64,000 nt of DNA from Schizochytrium sp. TIO01 (taxonomy: Eukaryota > Sar > Bigyra > Thraustochytrida > Thraustochytriidae). The position numbers and the translations under genes were made by a program. Below the pieces are notes generated by a model. That model saw only the letters and a program-made list of their open reading frames with translations, did not search any database and was not told the DNA's origin. Below, one piece after another: positions 9,824 to 19,900 of the stretch (positions within the stretch are counted from its first letter, which is position 1; every line of letters starts with the position of its first letter). The stretch is from positions 1,362,001-1,426,000 of the forward strand of contig SMSO01000035.1 of the NCBI GenBank assembly GCA_004764695.1. Reading direction: 5' to 3'.

Positions 9824-12604
9824 ATGCGCAGAGAAACACTGACGCTGGTGATCGCTGCGGCGTTACACCTAGTAGGTCTCTTGCTCTTCAACGAGGGTTT
9901 CTTTTTGACTCGCGTTGAGCTACCCAACAAAAGTTCATGCGCTGAGGTACCCATCGCAACCACAAAACTTGCTGACAAGAACGATAAACCCGGCAGCGAC
10001 CATGACAAACTGAAGAAAGAGACGAATCAAAGTAGTAACATTGCACAGTTTGAATGCTGGACACGGCCTCGTTTCAAACGAGCCATTGTGCTGGTAATTG
10101 ACGCCCTTCGATATGATTTCGCTGCTTGGGACTCGACAAGCACAAGTCAGAAACCCTTTGAAAACAAAATGGCTGCAATTCGAGATCTTCTTCTGCAGCG
10201 ACCTTCTCACTCCATGTTAGTGCCCTTCTATGCTGACCCTCCAACCACAACCATGCAAAGGCTCAAGGGTGTCGTGACGGGTGGTCTGCCAACATTCATG
10301 GAGATTAAAGATGATGTCGCAAGCGAAGGGATCGAGATTACTGAAGATAATTTCATTGATCTTCTCATCAACGATGGCAACCGAAATATTACATTCATGG
10401 GTGATGATACGTGGACTGTATTGTTTCCTAGTCAATTTAATAGAGCCTATCCATATCCTTCCTTTAATGTAAAGGACTTGCACACTGTTGACGAAGGAGT
10501 TCTACTTCATTTGTTACCTGAAATGCGCCGCGACGACTGGAGTTTCTTAGTCGGTCATTTTCTTGGAGTTGATCACTGTGGTCACCGTTTTGGTCCTGAT
10601 AACGAGCACATGACGAAGAAGCTTTTGCAGATGAACCAAGCCATCGACGATGTGGTGCATGAAATGGATAAAGGAGGTTATGAAGACACTGTGCTTCTCG
10701 TCTTTGGAGATCATGGCATGACCGAGGATGGAAACCATGGTGGCGCTACTGAGGAGGAGGTCGGCGCTGCACTTTTTATTTATTCACCAAGCCCCATTCT
10801 CCTAGGTGGAAAAGACTCAGACGAGGATGTGGATGGTGCGCTAAAGAAAAACCTCCTTCAAGAGCTTAAACTCCTACATGAGGATGATGAGGAGAATATA
10901 CGTAACACCAAAGAGAAAGTGCCTTGGCAACTTACAAGAAGGTCAAGTGTACAGCAAATTGATCTTGCTCCAACGCTAGGCTTGTTGCTAGGTCTGCCTA
11001 TTCCTTTTGGGAATCTCGGTTCAATTGTTCCTGAGCTCTTTTTTATCGGAGACAATTGGCTAGATCGGTATCGTGCGCTTAATGAAGCTTTGGAGGTCAA
11101 TGTCGGCCAAGTATTACGCTACCTCGGTACGTATCGCGAGCGTGCTGGTAAGCAGCAGGGCATCACAGAGGGATTACTCAACCAATTTCGAGAAGAAACA
11201 CGTAATGCCTTTCGTCATCTTAAAGTGGCTGAGGCTGAAGGTCTTCCTGAAGAAGAACTCTTGACCATTCATCGCGAAACGTATCGTATTGCACATGGAG
11301 TCCTGAAGCAAGCTAGTGCAGAAGGTCGATCGCTTTGGACACAATTTAATTTGACTTACATGTTGACCGGCTTCGGCCTGCTCCTGCTTGGTCTTGTTGT
11401 TTCAATAGTTGGCCTCTATGCGAATCACGGGGATTCTCTACGCTCTATGCCTACCTCTGGTACGTTCGTTTTCATGCTGACGGTAGTGATTCAGATGCTT
11501 TCGAGACTTTCCAACAGCTATATTGTTGCAGAAGCTAAAGTCATTACTTTTCTCACGGCAACCAATATAGTTTACGTCTTTTGGTGCGTATTAAGACAAA
11601 CCCCACTTCCACCAGTTGTCAAAGACCATCAAGAAGAAGACGTCAAACTAAAGAGCCCCCAAAGATTCGGAACTGCTTTTGTATCTTCGTGTGCTGTTCT
11701 TATCTGCGCCAGACTCGGTATTGATCTTGGGGAGGTTCAATGGTGGCGAGGCCAAGAAGCTGTGCTTGGAGATACTCAGATTCCTTTTTTCTGGATTGTT
11801 AGCTTACTCCCTGGACTCGTGATCATGTTTATATCAGCGATCTGGATTGCTCCATGGCTAGGCTTAAAGAGACAAGACACTACGCATCTTCTTGTCCAGT
11901 TACAAGGCATTGGCTGCCTTGCTCATTGGATTTTCCAGAGTACAGGAGTACTCCCTCTTGGTCGTTTGTGGCTTCCCCGCCTCGTTTATATGTGTGGACT
12001 ACCTGGCTTCATTACAGTAGTCTGTGGGGCTCAAGACGATGTGCCTCGTGGTATCTTTCAGCTCATGTTTCCATATCTTTTAGTCGTTGGACCAGTGTCA
12101 ACCTCGGTATGCGTTCTTTTTCTTGTTCATGTCGCAGCATTATGCAAAATACATACCCAGCTAGATTTTGGGGATCTTTCAATTGCATCACTTTGGTCCC
12201 TTGCCTCTATGACTTACTTCTTTGCTACCGGCCATGAATCTTCATTCAACAAATTACACTATGCGTCGCCGTTTGTTGGGTTTGATGAGTATGAATATTT
12301 TCGAGGTGGCTTCATGATGGGTACGAATACATTTGGTATGTATATGATTCTAATTGGTCTTGTGTCGTGTCTAACGAAGTCTCGTCAGACAAGAGCATGC
12401 ATTCTCATGACCCTCGTCACGGTGCAAGCGTGTCGGTCAATCGTTATGACTGGCTTTGTTGCAGCAGAGCGTCGTCATCTTATGGTATGGGCTATTTTTG
12501 CTCCCAAGTACGTCTTCGATGGCGTGACTCTTCTCATTGTTGATGCTTTTGTGGTCTTATATTCTTTTAAGTCGGCAAAATCAGAGGTCGTGAAAGAGCA
12601 TTGA
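9824..12604 (+). CDS. PIGO: GPI ethanolamine phosphate transferase 3 (PIG-O/Gpi13 type)
   Basis: 926 residues. It adds ethanolamine phosphate to the third mannose of the GPI precursor in the ER membrane, the site later joined to protein. I start at ATG 9824 because a signal anchor follows at once (LTLVIAAALHLVGLLLF), then the family-typical luminal stretch TRVELPNKSSC. The alkaline-phosphatase-fold domain is complete: VLVIDALRYDF (about 90-100, metal Asp), PPTTTMQRLKG (about 139-149, active-site Thr), MGDDTW (192-197), GVDHCGHRFGP (248-258) and FGDHGMTEDGNHGG (294-307). About a dozen hydrophobic segments fill the second half from about residue 500, as in PIG-O. Length is normal (human PIG-O is about 1,090). 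A cofactor PIG-F is expected elsewhere. Confidence 0.94.
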   Translation: MRRETLTLVIAAALHLVGLLLFNEGFFLTRVELPNKSSCAEVPIATTKLADKNDKPGSDHDKLKKETNQSSNIAQFECWTRPRFKRAIVLVIDALRYDFAAWDSTSTSQKPFENKMAAIRDLLLQRPSHSMLVPFYADPPTTTMQRLKGVVTGGLPTFMEIKDDVASEGIEITEDNFIDLLINDGNRNITFMGDDTWTVLFPSQFNRAYPYPSFNVKDLHTVDEGVLLHLLPEMRRDDWSFLVGHFLGVDHCGHRFGPDNEHMTKKLLQMNQAIDDVVHEMDKGGYEDTVLLVFGDHGMTEDGNHGGATEEEVGAALFIYSPSPILLGGKDSDEDVDGALKKNLLQELKLLHEDDEENIRNTKEKVPWQLTRRSSVQQIDLAPTLGLLLGLPIPFGNLGSIVPELFFIGDNWLDRYRALNEALEVNVGQVLRYLGTYRERAGKQQGITEGLLNQFREETRNAFRHLKVAEAEGLPEEELLTIHRETYRIAHGVLKQASAEGRSLWTQFNLTYMLTGFGLLLLGLVVSIVGLYANHGDSLRSMPTSGTFVFMLTVVIQMLSRLSNSYIVAEAKVITFLTATNIVYVFWCVLRQTPLPPVVKDHQEEDVKLKSPQRFGTAFVSSCAVLICARLGIDLGEVQWWRGQEAVLGDTQIPFFWIVSLLPGLVIMFISAIWIAPWLGLKRQDTTHLLVQLQGIGCLAHWIFQSTGVLPLGRLWLPRLVYMCGLPGFITVVCGAQDDVPRGIFQLMFPYLLVVGPVSTSVCVLFLVHVAALCKIHTQLDFGDLSIASLWSLASMTYFFATGHESSFNKLHYASPFVGFDEYEYFRGGFMMGTNTFGMYMILIGLVSCLTKSRQTRACILMTLVTVQACRSIVMTGFVAAERRHLMVWAIFAPKYVFDGVTLLIVDAFVVLYSFKSAKSEVVKEH

Positions 12605-12972
12605 GTTGAAACCGCTTTAAAGTTATGAACATATCAAGAATGAGCTCGAGATGTTGGTCCTCAGGAGCGGAACAAGTTCTTATAGTAGTAACAGTAGTGG
12701 AAGAAAAAGCAGTTATGTAGTCATTTTATGCAGTATTGCATTCCAAAAAAACTTAGATGGATATTTGTTTCCATTGGAGATAATTTGCTTCTTATAATTA
12801 AATAATCTCTCACAAATAAAGAAACTTTCGATAACAATTCTTTTCTGTACAACTTATCAAGCTTCCTTGGATAAATAATCATGTAAGATCGAGTGGAATA
12901 TGACTGGCATAGAAAAATTGTTCAACACAGAAAAGGGATACTCGCCTTGGGAAAAGCTTGCAGACTAGCTGT
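12605..12972. other. Convergent 3' intergenic region
   Basis: A 368-bp AT-rich spacer between the PIG-O stop and the bestrophin-like stop (convergent genes). It holds only 3' UTR sequence and no ORF. Confidence 0.6.
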
Positions 12973-14406
12973 TCAGTTGTGTTCAGGTGCTTGTGGGTAC
13001 TCAGTCTCTGTTGTATAGGTAGGCTGGTCGTTTTCCGTTTCTTGTGCAGCTCGGAATTTACAAATTTTGCAAAATGTATGAGAGTGCTTGAGGAAGGATC
13101 TGCACATTTTAGTCAGGTTACAATCTGATTGTCTCCAGCCAAATGGGACTTCCATCTCAGAGGCAGCTTCCTCGACACCATAAAGAGCAAATGTTAACAA
13201 GAATGAACCGATCACAGGAAATGGTGGATAATAGTAAGCTTCTGTATGGAAGTATGCTGGGGTGAGGCCCATGGACACAATAAAGATTAAGACAAGAGCT
13301 AAATGATGTAGCACGAAGGGGGCTGGGGTACGTACCAGTTCTCGGCACTTGCCCCAGCTGTGTACAATTTCTTCTACGTTGTGCTGAAAGAGTTTTGAGT
13401 CTGGTGTGCTCATGCGCTGCTCTCCAAAATTGACGAATCTAGCAAAATAAGTGCGAATGGAGATCACACACACAAGAATTCGATCTTGCGGCCCATAAGA
13501 CTGATAGATGCTCTGTTCTGCTGGTGTCAGAAGTAATTTCAACGGTGGAGACCCATAGGGATCTTGGATAAATTTCTTTGGATCTGCATTAAACCATTCC
13601 ATTGCTAGACGGCCTTTTTTTGAACCTGCTTTATATGACATATTGTCAACTCGATGATGTCTTGACTCCCGCAGATCTTGGCGAATGAAGGCAAGTAGAA
13701 TATTCAAACGTCTTGTCATTTCTATCATATCCATCCCACTGCTTCGAACGTGCAAGCTAGTTGAACAAGTTAGCAAAGCATCTACAGCACTATGAACAAT
13801 GTGAAGAACCATTTCGTGACCTCTACGATAGCTATGCCACGCTCCAAACAATCGAAATCCAACGACAAATAAAGTGACAATGAAGATTGGGATGAAGAGC
13901 TGCGGAGTAAGCGCAGCATAATTATGATTCAGAGTATCCCGTATTGAAAGCCAAAGGGCAGCAATAAGCCCAGAGCAAATGGATGGAAGGAAGCATCTTC
14001 TAAAAACTGTTCCCTGGAGATAAAAGATGTCACGAAAAAAGCTTACAATGTTAAACACACCTTCATCCCCTCCAAGGAAGGCTCGTCTCCAGTGTTTCTG
14101 AGGCAATACTCTTGCGTAGCGTAACCAAGTAGGAAACGAACGCTCTAGAGCTGCTTCTTGCTCTTTTGCATGTCTTAATGCCTCGTTATCATCATCGTCC
14201 TCTTCCTCGTCGTCATCCTCTTCTCCATGATTGTTATGCAGTTCTTTCTTAACCTTTTCTCCTAAATGGGGTGGCGGGGGCTGCTGATCAGACAGAGGAG
14301 ATACCGCACCGGAACTTTGAAGTATACTTCGGTCATGATTAAGGACTTCATCGCGGCCTACTGCATATACCTTGTTGTCACGGCTATCCCGGCGAGCGCC
14401 TCCCAT
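12973..14406 (-). CDS. Bestrophin-like (RFP-TM/UPF0187) anion channel
   Basis: 477 residues from the first in-frame ATG. The frame is open upstream only to a TTG at 14484. A polar N-terminus contains an acidic run (EEDDDEEEDDDDNE, about 61-74), then the channel domain: FNIVSFFRDIFYLQGTVFRR (about 118-137), TM segments near 140-155 and 170-190, and the C-terminal pair around RTPAPFVLHHLALVLIFIV (359-377) and FPVIGSFLLTFALYGVEEAA (396-415). The family signature follows as SEMEVPFGW (416-424), matching the E-x-PFG motif after the last TM. The Asp cluster that forms the Ca2+ clasp in animal bestrophins is absent (WRQSDCNLTK follows), so it resembles the bacterial/plant branch more. A Cys-rich tail (SHTFCKICKF) is unusual. 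It may conduct chloride or bicarbonate (family knowledge). A further 5' exon is not excluded. Confidence 0.8.
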   Translation of the reverse strand: MGGARRDSRDNKVYAVGRDEVLNHDRSILQSSGAVSPLSDQQPPPPHLGEKVKKELHNNHGEEDDDEEEDDDDNEALRHAKEQEAALERSFPTWLRYARVLPQKHWRRAFLGGDEGVFNIVSFFRDIFYLQGTVFRRCFLPSICSGLIAALWLSIRDTLNHNYAALTPQLFIPIFIVTLFVVGFRLFGAWHSYRRGHEMVLHIVHSAVDALLTCSTSLHVRSSGMDMIEMTRRLNILLAFIRQDLRESRHHRVDNMSYKAGSKKGRLAMEWFNADPKKFIQDPYGSPPLKLLLTPAEQSIYQSYGPQDRILVCVISIRTYFARFVNFGEQRMSTPDSKLFQHNVEEIVHSWGKCRELVRTPAPFVLHHLALVLIFIVSMGLTPAYFHTEAYYYPPFPVIGSFLLTFALYGVEEAASEMEVPFGWRQSDCNLTKMCRSFLKHSHTFCKICKFRAAQETENDQPTYTTETEYPQAPEHN

Positions 14407-15195
14407 GGAGATTCCACTAGTAGACGAATCAGATTGCTCTAGCTCCGACCGAGCCAATGATAATAAGTGACGCTCCCGAACCAAACCTCCCGGGTTAGCG
14501 GGTTGTCCTGGGCATGAATTGGTCTTTAGAAAGACGAATTTGTTTGTTCAATTGTTTTCCGACGATCGTTTTAAAGCCTACCTATTATCCGTAATAGTAA
14601 GTTGCCTAAAGGGAGCCGTTAACTACATATTAAGAGAACACTTGGAACATTTCTCTACTCTGTTTACCAGCCTTGCTAGAACTTCGAAAAGGCTCGATGA
14701 GACGATTAATATAGAACGTAGTCCGGGTAACATGGGACTTGCTTGAAGGCGGGCTTGCTTTTGTTCAGCTGGGATTCAGCTCATCTTGAATTTGCGAGGC
14801 TTTACTACTTTAATAACAACAGTGCAACAGCTATCAAACTGGCACACACCCATGGCAAGATCAAGATGGTAAACACAACACAACATTCTTTTTCATTTTG
14901 AGGGGTAACTCTGAAACTAGCTTGAATCTCCGCAAATAATTGAATGGTCTCAATGAAAAAGAGAACAGAGAAAGATGGGAGGGCTTGGGCATGTGCAGGT
15001 AAGTCGTTAGATACGATACCCAAACGAGAAAAAAGCCCTGTGCTACCTGTGTTATTGCATATTTTCTTCAAAGGTAGCAACAAATGCGCATAAAGCACTA
15101 GGGGGTAAAAATCGGAAAGACCGTCAGGTAAAAAACCTAGCTAGACAGGTTGGGGAGTATTGTCAGGTGACTGAAGAAACTCAGGTTAGTAGTGG
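14407..15195. other. Intergenic between bestrophin-like and myosin genes
   Basis: 789 bp between two minus-strand genes. A minus-strand frame at 14805-15098 is open for 97 codons with two hydrophobic stretches but contains no Met at all. CACTACTAACCTGAG followed by TTTCTTCAG, resembling a branch point and acceptor, occurs just after the myosin stop. An alternative 3' end of the myosin transcript or a small membrane protein is possible but unproven. Confidence 0.4.
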
Positions 15196-17739
15196 TCACT
15201 CTTCATTGTCAGCAGCGCTGGCTGCCTTTTCTTCGAGGCGCTGCGCAAGGAGTTCTTCGGGAGAAAGGTCGGTCTCGCGCTGGGAGCGAGCCTCATGATC
15301 CAAGGTGCGAACCACATCATCGAGCATGAATACTTTAGTAGTACCTACTCTGAAAAGAGAATTCTTGGCGTCCGAGCCTAGTGTTTCCGAGAGCAAAGAA
15401 ACTACGGAGGGGCGATCATTATGACCAGGTCTCCATTCAATCGCATTAGCTGCGAGCAGGTATGGGTAGCGTTCCAAAAGATCAGCAAAGTCCATTCGCA
15501 CGGGAAAGCCTTGTCTGCGAACATCAATCATTTGCAGAACTCCAAGAGATCGCAACTGATTAAGAATGAGTTGAGCATCCCAAAAGAACATTGGTGGTGA
15601 CTTAGTTTCGTTCGGCTTAACACAGCGAACGAAATGCAAGTCGGTGGAGTCCAAAATGTGCTCGAGATTGTTCATTTGGGCGCGGAAAATATAAGAAACA
15701 CTCTCAAGCTTGGCCATCTTACGTGTAGGTCTTCCAGGAAGGTCTAGTTCAGCCTCCTCAGCTGCAGCAGCAGCAGAACGTGCCGTGACTTTAAAGCGAT
15801 GGGGATTGTTGTCCGGCTGTTTCAAGAGAACACGCGGGAAGTCATTCTCTCCAGTACCTTCGATGATGAGATCGCGGAGATCAGGTTGGAGATGATCTGC
15901 GTTCTTGGATACCAAGCCGGCAGTATCATATTTGACAGGACCAGCAAAATGAATAATCTGGAAAGACGCATCAAATTTAGACAAGACCAAACGTTCATTG
16001 GAGTCACCGTATATAGATTGCAGAGCCATGAAGAAATTGTTATCTGTACCACGCGCGCCAAGAGCACCTTGTTCATCAAGGAGCTGAAAGATACCATTTG
16101 GACGACTATCCAGAAGTCGGAGGAGATCAGAGTTATCTTCGAACCGCAGTTGTGGGGGTTCAACTTCCTGTTCTTGCAATATATTTCGCTCAAGAGCAAA
16201 TACGCGCGAGTCAAACATACTCTGTAGCTTTTCGTTGGCGAAGTTAATACACAGCTGTTCAAACGAATTGACCTGCAAGACCTCAAAGCCAAAGACATCT
16301 AAAATTCCAATAAAGAGGGTTGCTTTATCATGCGATGAACCCGATACAGACAGACTGGTGGCTGTGTTCACACGCTCGACAAGCCAATCGAAGAGTGAGG
16401 CATACAGAGCTTTTGCTAGTCCATCGCGGGATGCCTCTGCTTCTTCCATACTAAGAGGCACAATGCTGACCGATGTGCGTCGGCCTGCACGCACAGAGCG
16501 GCGTACAAGGGCGGCCTCAAGATCCTCTCCGTGGACGCCAAGGAGATCAGGGAGTGTTGGGTCCACCCCAACACACTGAACCCCTGCGGCCCCTGGCTGA
16601 TTGGGTTCAAAAGAAATATTTCCGAGAAGTAAAATTCCAAGCAACACCTTGCATATGTTTTGAACCTCACCAGGTGTGAAGCCAAGGACTCCAAGTGAGG
16701 CAAGGAGGTTTCCAAAATTCTCGAGATCACCCTTTTGTAGCGAAGCACGCCGTTCCTCGTCAGCGGCCTCAAGAATTCCCCCGCCAACGCTTTCGTATCC
16801 TGCGAGGTAGCGGTAATCTTCCCAACAGGAGACCTCAAGACCATCAGGGATAACATTTTCAGGGACCAAACCATTTGCTGCGCCTTCAAGAAATTGGTAG
16901 AAAATGTGATAATTCCTTTCTCCAGGACTTTGCATTGTTAAGCGGCTCTTCTCGAGTAAGAAGTGCTGTGTTCGGGCACCAACGATAACACCATCTTTGT
17001 TGTAATCAAGGCGGACGAACTTGCCAAATCGACTTGAATTATCATTTCGAACGGTTTGTGCATTACCAAACGCCTCCAACACAGGGTTAGTCTCTACAAT
17101 GCTGGTTTCGAGTTCTGTCACAGGTGTTCCAGATTGAGAAGAGCGGTTGCTTCCTGTGATCGAAGAACGACCCAGCTTTGGCGCTCCACGTTTTCCAAAA
17201 AGGCCGACAACGCGAAAGCTAGCACGGGGTTTCTTCCCTGCAAGGCTCTTTCGGCGACGTTGACTCGCTGAGGCAAGGTGAGCCATTACGCGCTTTGCAG
17301 CTTCAGTTTTACCAGCCCCACTCTCGCCGCTGACAAGAACACTCTGACTTTTGCCACGAAAGCCATTACGCAGAAGGTCTCGATAAACTCGATCAGCTAC
17401 ATCGTTGAGAAATTTCTCATCTTCGACCTTATGGTACGGGTTGACACTGATGAGCACATCCCCAATGTAGGTATAGATTTTATCCATCATAGACCTTTGC
17501 TTCAGCAAGTGCAAGAGACCTGCCTCATTCATGTCTCCCATAGTGTAAATATCATCAAGCGAGCTATCATCGTGGCTCCTATCGTACGTCTCAGTTTCAT
17601 CAATGGAAATCTCACGTTGGGAGTCTCCACTTGCCTCCTCAACTACCAACGCATCTTCCGTAGAGCTAACCACCTTGGCCAGTCGCCAGCCTTCAGCATC
17701 GTCTTGAACCCAGACCTTATCCACATCCAGTGATGCCAT
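15196..17739 (-). CDS. Tailless myosin (motor domain only)
   Basis: 847 residues. I use the ATG at 17739; a TTG lies three codons upstream. An N-terminal SH3-like strand set (VWVQDDAEGWRLAKVV, about 9-24) precedes a complete actin-based motor: P-loop GESGAGKTEA (138-147), switch I NDNSSRFGKF (232-241), switch II DVFGFE (481-486), relay NSFEQLCINFANEKLQ (491-506), RCVKPN (705-710) and converter FRVGTTKVFM (796-805). Thr422/Ser423 sit at the TEDS position, 16-17 residues before the DGLAK segment, so regulation by heavy-chain phosphorylation is possible. Loop 1 is expanded to about 55 basic, Ser-rich residues (about 155-210). After the converter only about 40 acidic residues remain: no IQ motif, coiled coil or cargo domain. 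Truncation by frameshift is not evident, since the ORF ends in an ordinary acidic tail. Myosin class not assigned. Confidence 0.95.
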   Translation of the reverse strand: MASLDVDKVWVQDDAEGWRLAKVVSSTEDALVVEEASGDSQREISIDETETYDRSHDDSSLDDIYTMGDMNEAGLLHLLKQRSMMDKIYTYIGDVLISVNPYHKVEDEKFLNDVADRVYRDLLRNGFRGKSQSVLVSGESGAGKTEAAKRVMAHLASASQRRRKSLAGKKPRASFRVVGLFGKRGAPKLGRSSITGSNRSSQSGTPVTELETSIVETNPVLEAFGNAQTVRNDNSSRFGKFVRLDYNKDGVIVGARTQHFLLEKSRLTMQSPGERNYHIFYQFLEGAANGLVPENVIPDGLEVSCWEDYRYLAGYESVGGGILEAADEERRASLQKGDLENFGNLLASLGVLGFTPGEVQNICKVLLGILLLGNISFEPNQPGAAGVQCVGVDPTLPDLLGVHGEDLEAALVRRSVRAGRRTSVSIVPLSMEEAEASRDGLAKALYASLFDWLVERVNTATSLSVSGSSHDKATLFIGILDVFGFEVLQVNSFEQLCINFANEKLQSMFDSRVFALERNILQEQEVEPPQLRFEDNSDLLRLLDSRPNGIFQLLDEQGALGARGTDNNFFMALQSIYGDSNERLVLSKFDASFQIIHFAGPVKYDTAGLVSKNADHLQPDLRDLIIEGTGENDFPRVLLKQPDNNPHRFKVTARSAAAAAEEAELDLPGRPTRKMAKLESVSYIFRAQMNNLEHILDSTDLHFVRCVKPNETKSPPMFFWDAQLILNQLRSLGVLQMIDVRRQGFPVRMDFADLLERYPYLLAANAIEWRPGHNDRPSVVSLLSETLGSDAKNSLFRVGTTKVFMLDDVVRTLDHEARSQRETDLSPEELLAQRLEEKAASAADNEE

Positions 17740-19900
17740 TTTTGTCAAAGCTATCCAGGTATACTATGAGGTTTTGTCCTATTATGCAATTTTTGTTTTT
17801 GTTTCACAAGTCTCAACTAGCCTTGCACGTCAACCTTTGATGAGCCACCCAGCGGTCAAGTGGTTTGCGCCTTTGCGAACCTTAAATTTGTTGCCTACCT
17901 AGGATGACCAAAAGAAACTGGAAACGTGCGTGCTTTTTTTTCGCCAGAACCGCTCTTGAGGGCTTCGAAGCAGTATCAAGGTCTCCTTTCAGACCCCTTT
18001 CAGACTCCTTTCAGGTCTATTAGACCCCAGGCGTCCAATATAGATGGCGAAACTGGTATGTGTCTCAGTTCTCTGCCCGCTCAATGCCGTCCTGTACTTT
18101 GCGCAGCACGTGAACAGAGGGAAGGAGAGTGAATGAACGATTGCAGAGAATGGATGACCGCTGGATGGACGGCCTCGCCACTTGCCAGTGGCACGAAGTG
18201 AGACTCCACTGTAGGCCGCCCCCTCCCCCTCCGCGACCAGCCTTGGTCGCAGTGAAGAGCAACTGTTTGACAGCCCCCCTTGCGGCAGCAGGTCTTTGCA
18301 GGTTTCCTCCTCCGCGCGTGGCGATGGATGAAAGAAGTATGCAATGAAAAGAAAGAAAGAAAGAAAGAAAGAAAGTAAAGAAGGTAGAAATATGGAAATG
18401 AAAAGAACTGAAATGGAGATGAAGATGTAATGTTATGCGGTGTCTAAATTGGCAATGCAGCTCAGTTCAGTACACTCCTCTGTACGTACACGCAGCGCCA
18501 ATACCAAACTTTTCCAGCAGCTCACGACAGAGTTTTGCTATCTAAGCTAATGACACTCGTTTCTCACGCTGCGTTTGTAAATGGAGGTTTGAGGCGTATG
18601 CAAGAATAGCACGAAAGGTTTCTTTGTTAGCAGGCACTTCGTTCGTCTTTCATGATGTTCAGTTTTGGACCTCGATTGATGTTGAGAGGATCGTGGCTTG
18701 GTCAGATCCACGACTACATTTTCCACACATTCGTACAAATAGGTATGCATAAATCATCATGCAAGGACCAGCTGCCTGATCAAGGTCGCTCCTGGGCTCA
18801 AGATCATGATTACACATTAAAAAAAGAAAAGCTTATACAAATAAACTATTAAAAGTAAACACGTTTATATATCCATCTTGTCGTGATCACCAAGCCAAGT
18901 AGGAGCAAGGCTACGTATGAATAACAAAGGTCACAGTTATTCAACAGTACCTACAAGCACATCCAAGAACAAGGTCGTTCACTCGTCGCGTCTTGCTGGC
19001 CTGCACGCACTTTGATATCGTATTCCGCACCACCTTCTCCGCAAGTCGATGATTTATAATTTTATTTATTTTCCAACAGACAAATAGAAAGAAAGAAAGA
19101 GAGAAAGAAAGAGAGAAGTCCCTTCTTTCCCTCCTTCCTTCAATCGTCTTTCACGCTCATGCGAGTATACAAGGGGTACCTCAGGAGTCTCCATAGTCCA
19201 GCGCCTTCTCGGTTAGCCCGCATCAGTCCTGTATCAATTATATTCGGGAAAACGGGAGATCTATTTGTTACTCCGAATGCAACACGTCTAAGTAAACCCC
19301 CGTGCACACGCCCTGAGCGCGTGCAGCGGGAGAGGGAAAAGAAGGGAAAGAAGAGGGAAAAGAGGGAAAAGAGGGCGAACGAGCTGAAAGCCGGAAAAGC
19401 AGACACAGAGGCATATACCAGGATATCCTAGACAGTCCATGGGGGTAGCAGTACGCTAGGGTTTATATAGGTGGGAGGTTCAGGTAGACTCGTGTGTGGG
19501 AAGGATGAATAAGCAAGCTCATTGGAGATTAATTAAATACGTAAATGCAGGAGCACTTGATTATGTAGAATGTAAAGCTAGAGAGTGTGTGATGCAGGTA
19601 CTTGTGTCTTTGGAGAATGATGAAACCAACTAAGCTGGTGGATAGAAAGAACTTCAAGTCGAGAGCATGGGCTGCGTGTGAGTCGAGGAACAGAGTACAG
19701 AATGTAATTCTTAAAAATAAAACAACAAAATGAAACAAAAATGAATTTACCTATACGCCTACCTATTTCATACTTTGTATAAATAAGTGAGGTGTGAGTG
19801 AGTGAATGAGTGAGTGAGTGAGTGAGTGAGTGAGTGAGTGAGTCAGTCAGTTAATTAGAAGGTGATGCTGGTGAACGACGGGCATGGTTTTATAATAAAG
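17740..19900. other. Start of gene desert: myosin 5' flank plus simple repeats
   Basis: No gene recognised. It holds the myosin promoter side, a (GAAA)n run at about 18346-18375, a GAAA/GAGA purine tract at about 19086-19117, a GGGAAAA-rich stretch at about 19328-19380, and the (GTGA)n array listed separately. ORFs at 18081-18347 and 19159-19431 are compositional. Confidence 0.5.
19794..19850 (+). repeat. (GTGA)n microsatellite
   Basis: About 14 GTGA/GTGA-like units with one GAAT variant, ending in GTCA units. A second, shorter array of the same unit is at 49481-49512. Confidence 0.93.

Noticed and set aside
14805-15098. 97-codon minus-strand frame with two hydrophobic stretches
   Set aside because: It contains no Met, begins at GTG, and no upstream exon with an ATG could be found; frames this long are common by chance.
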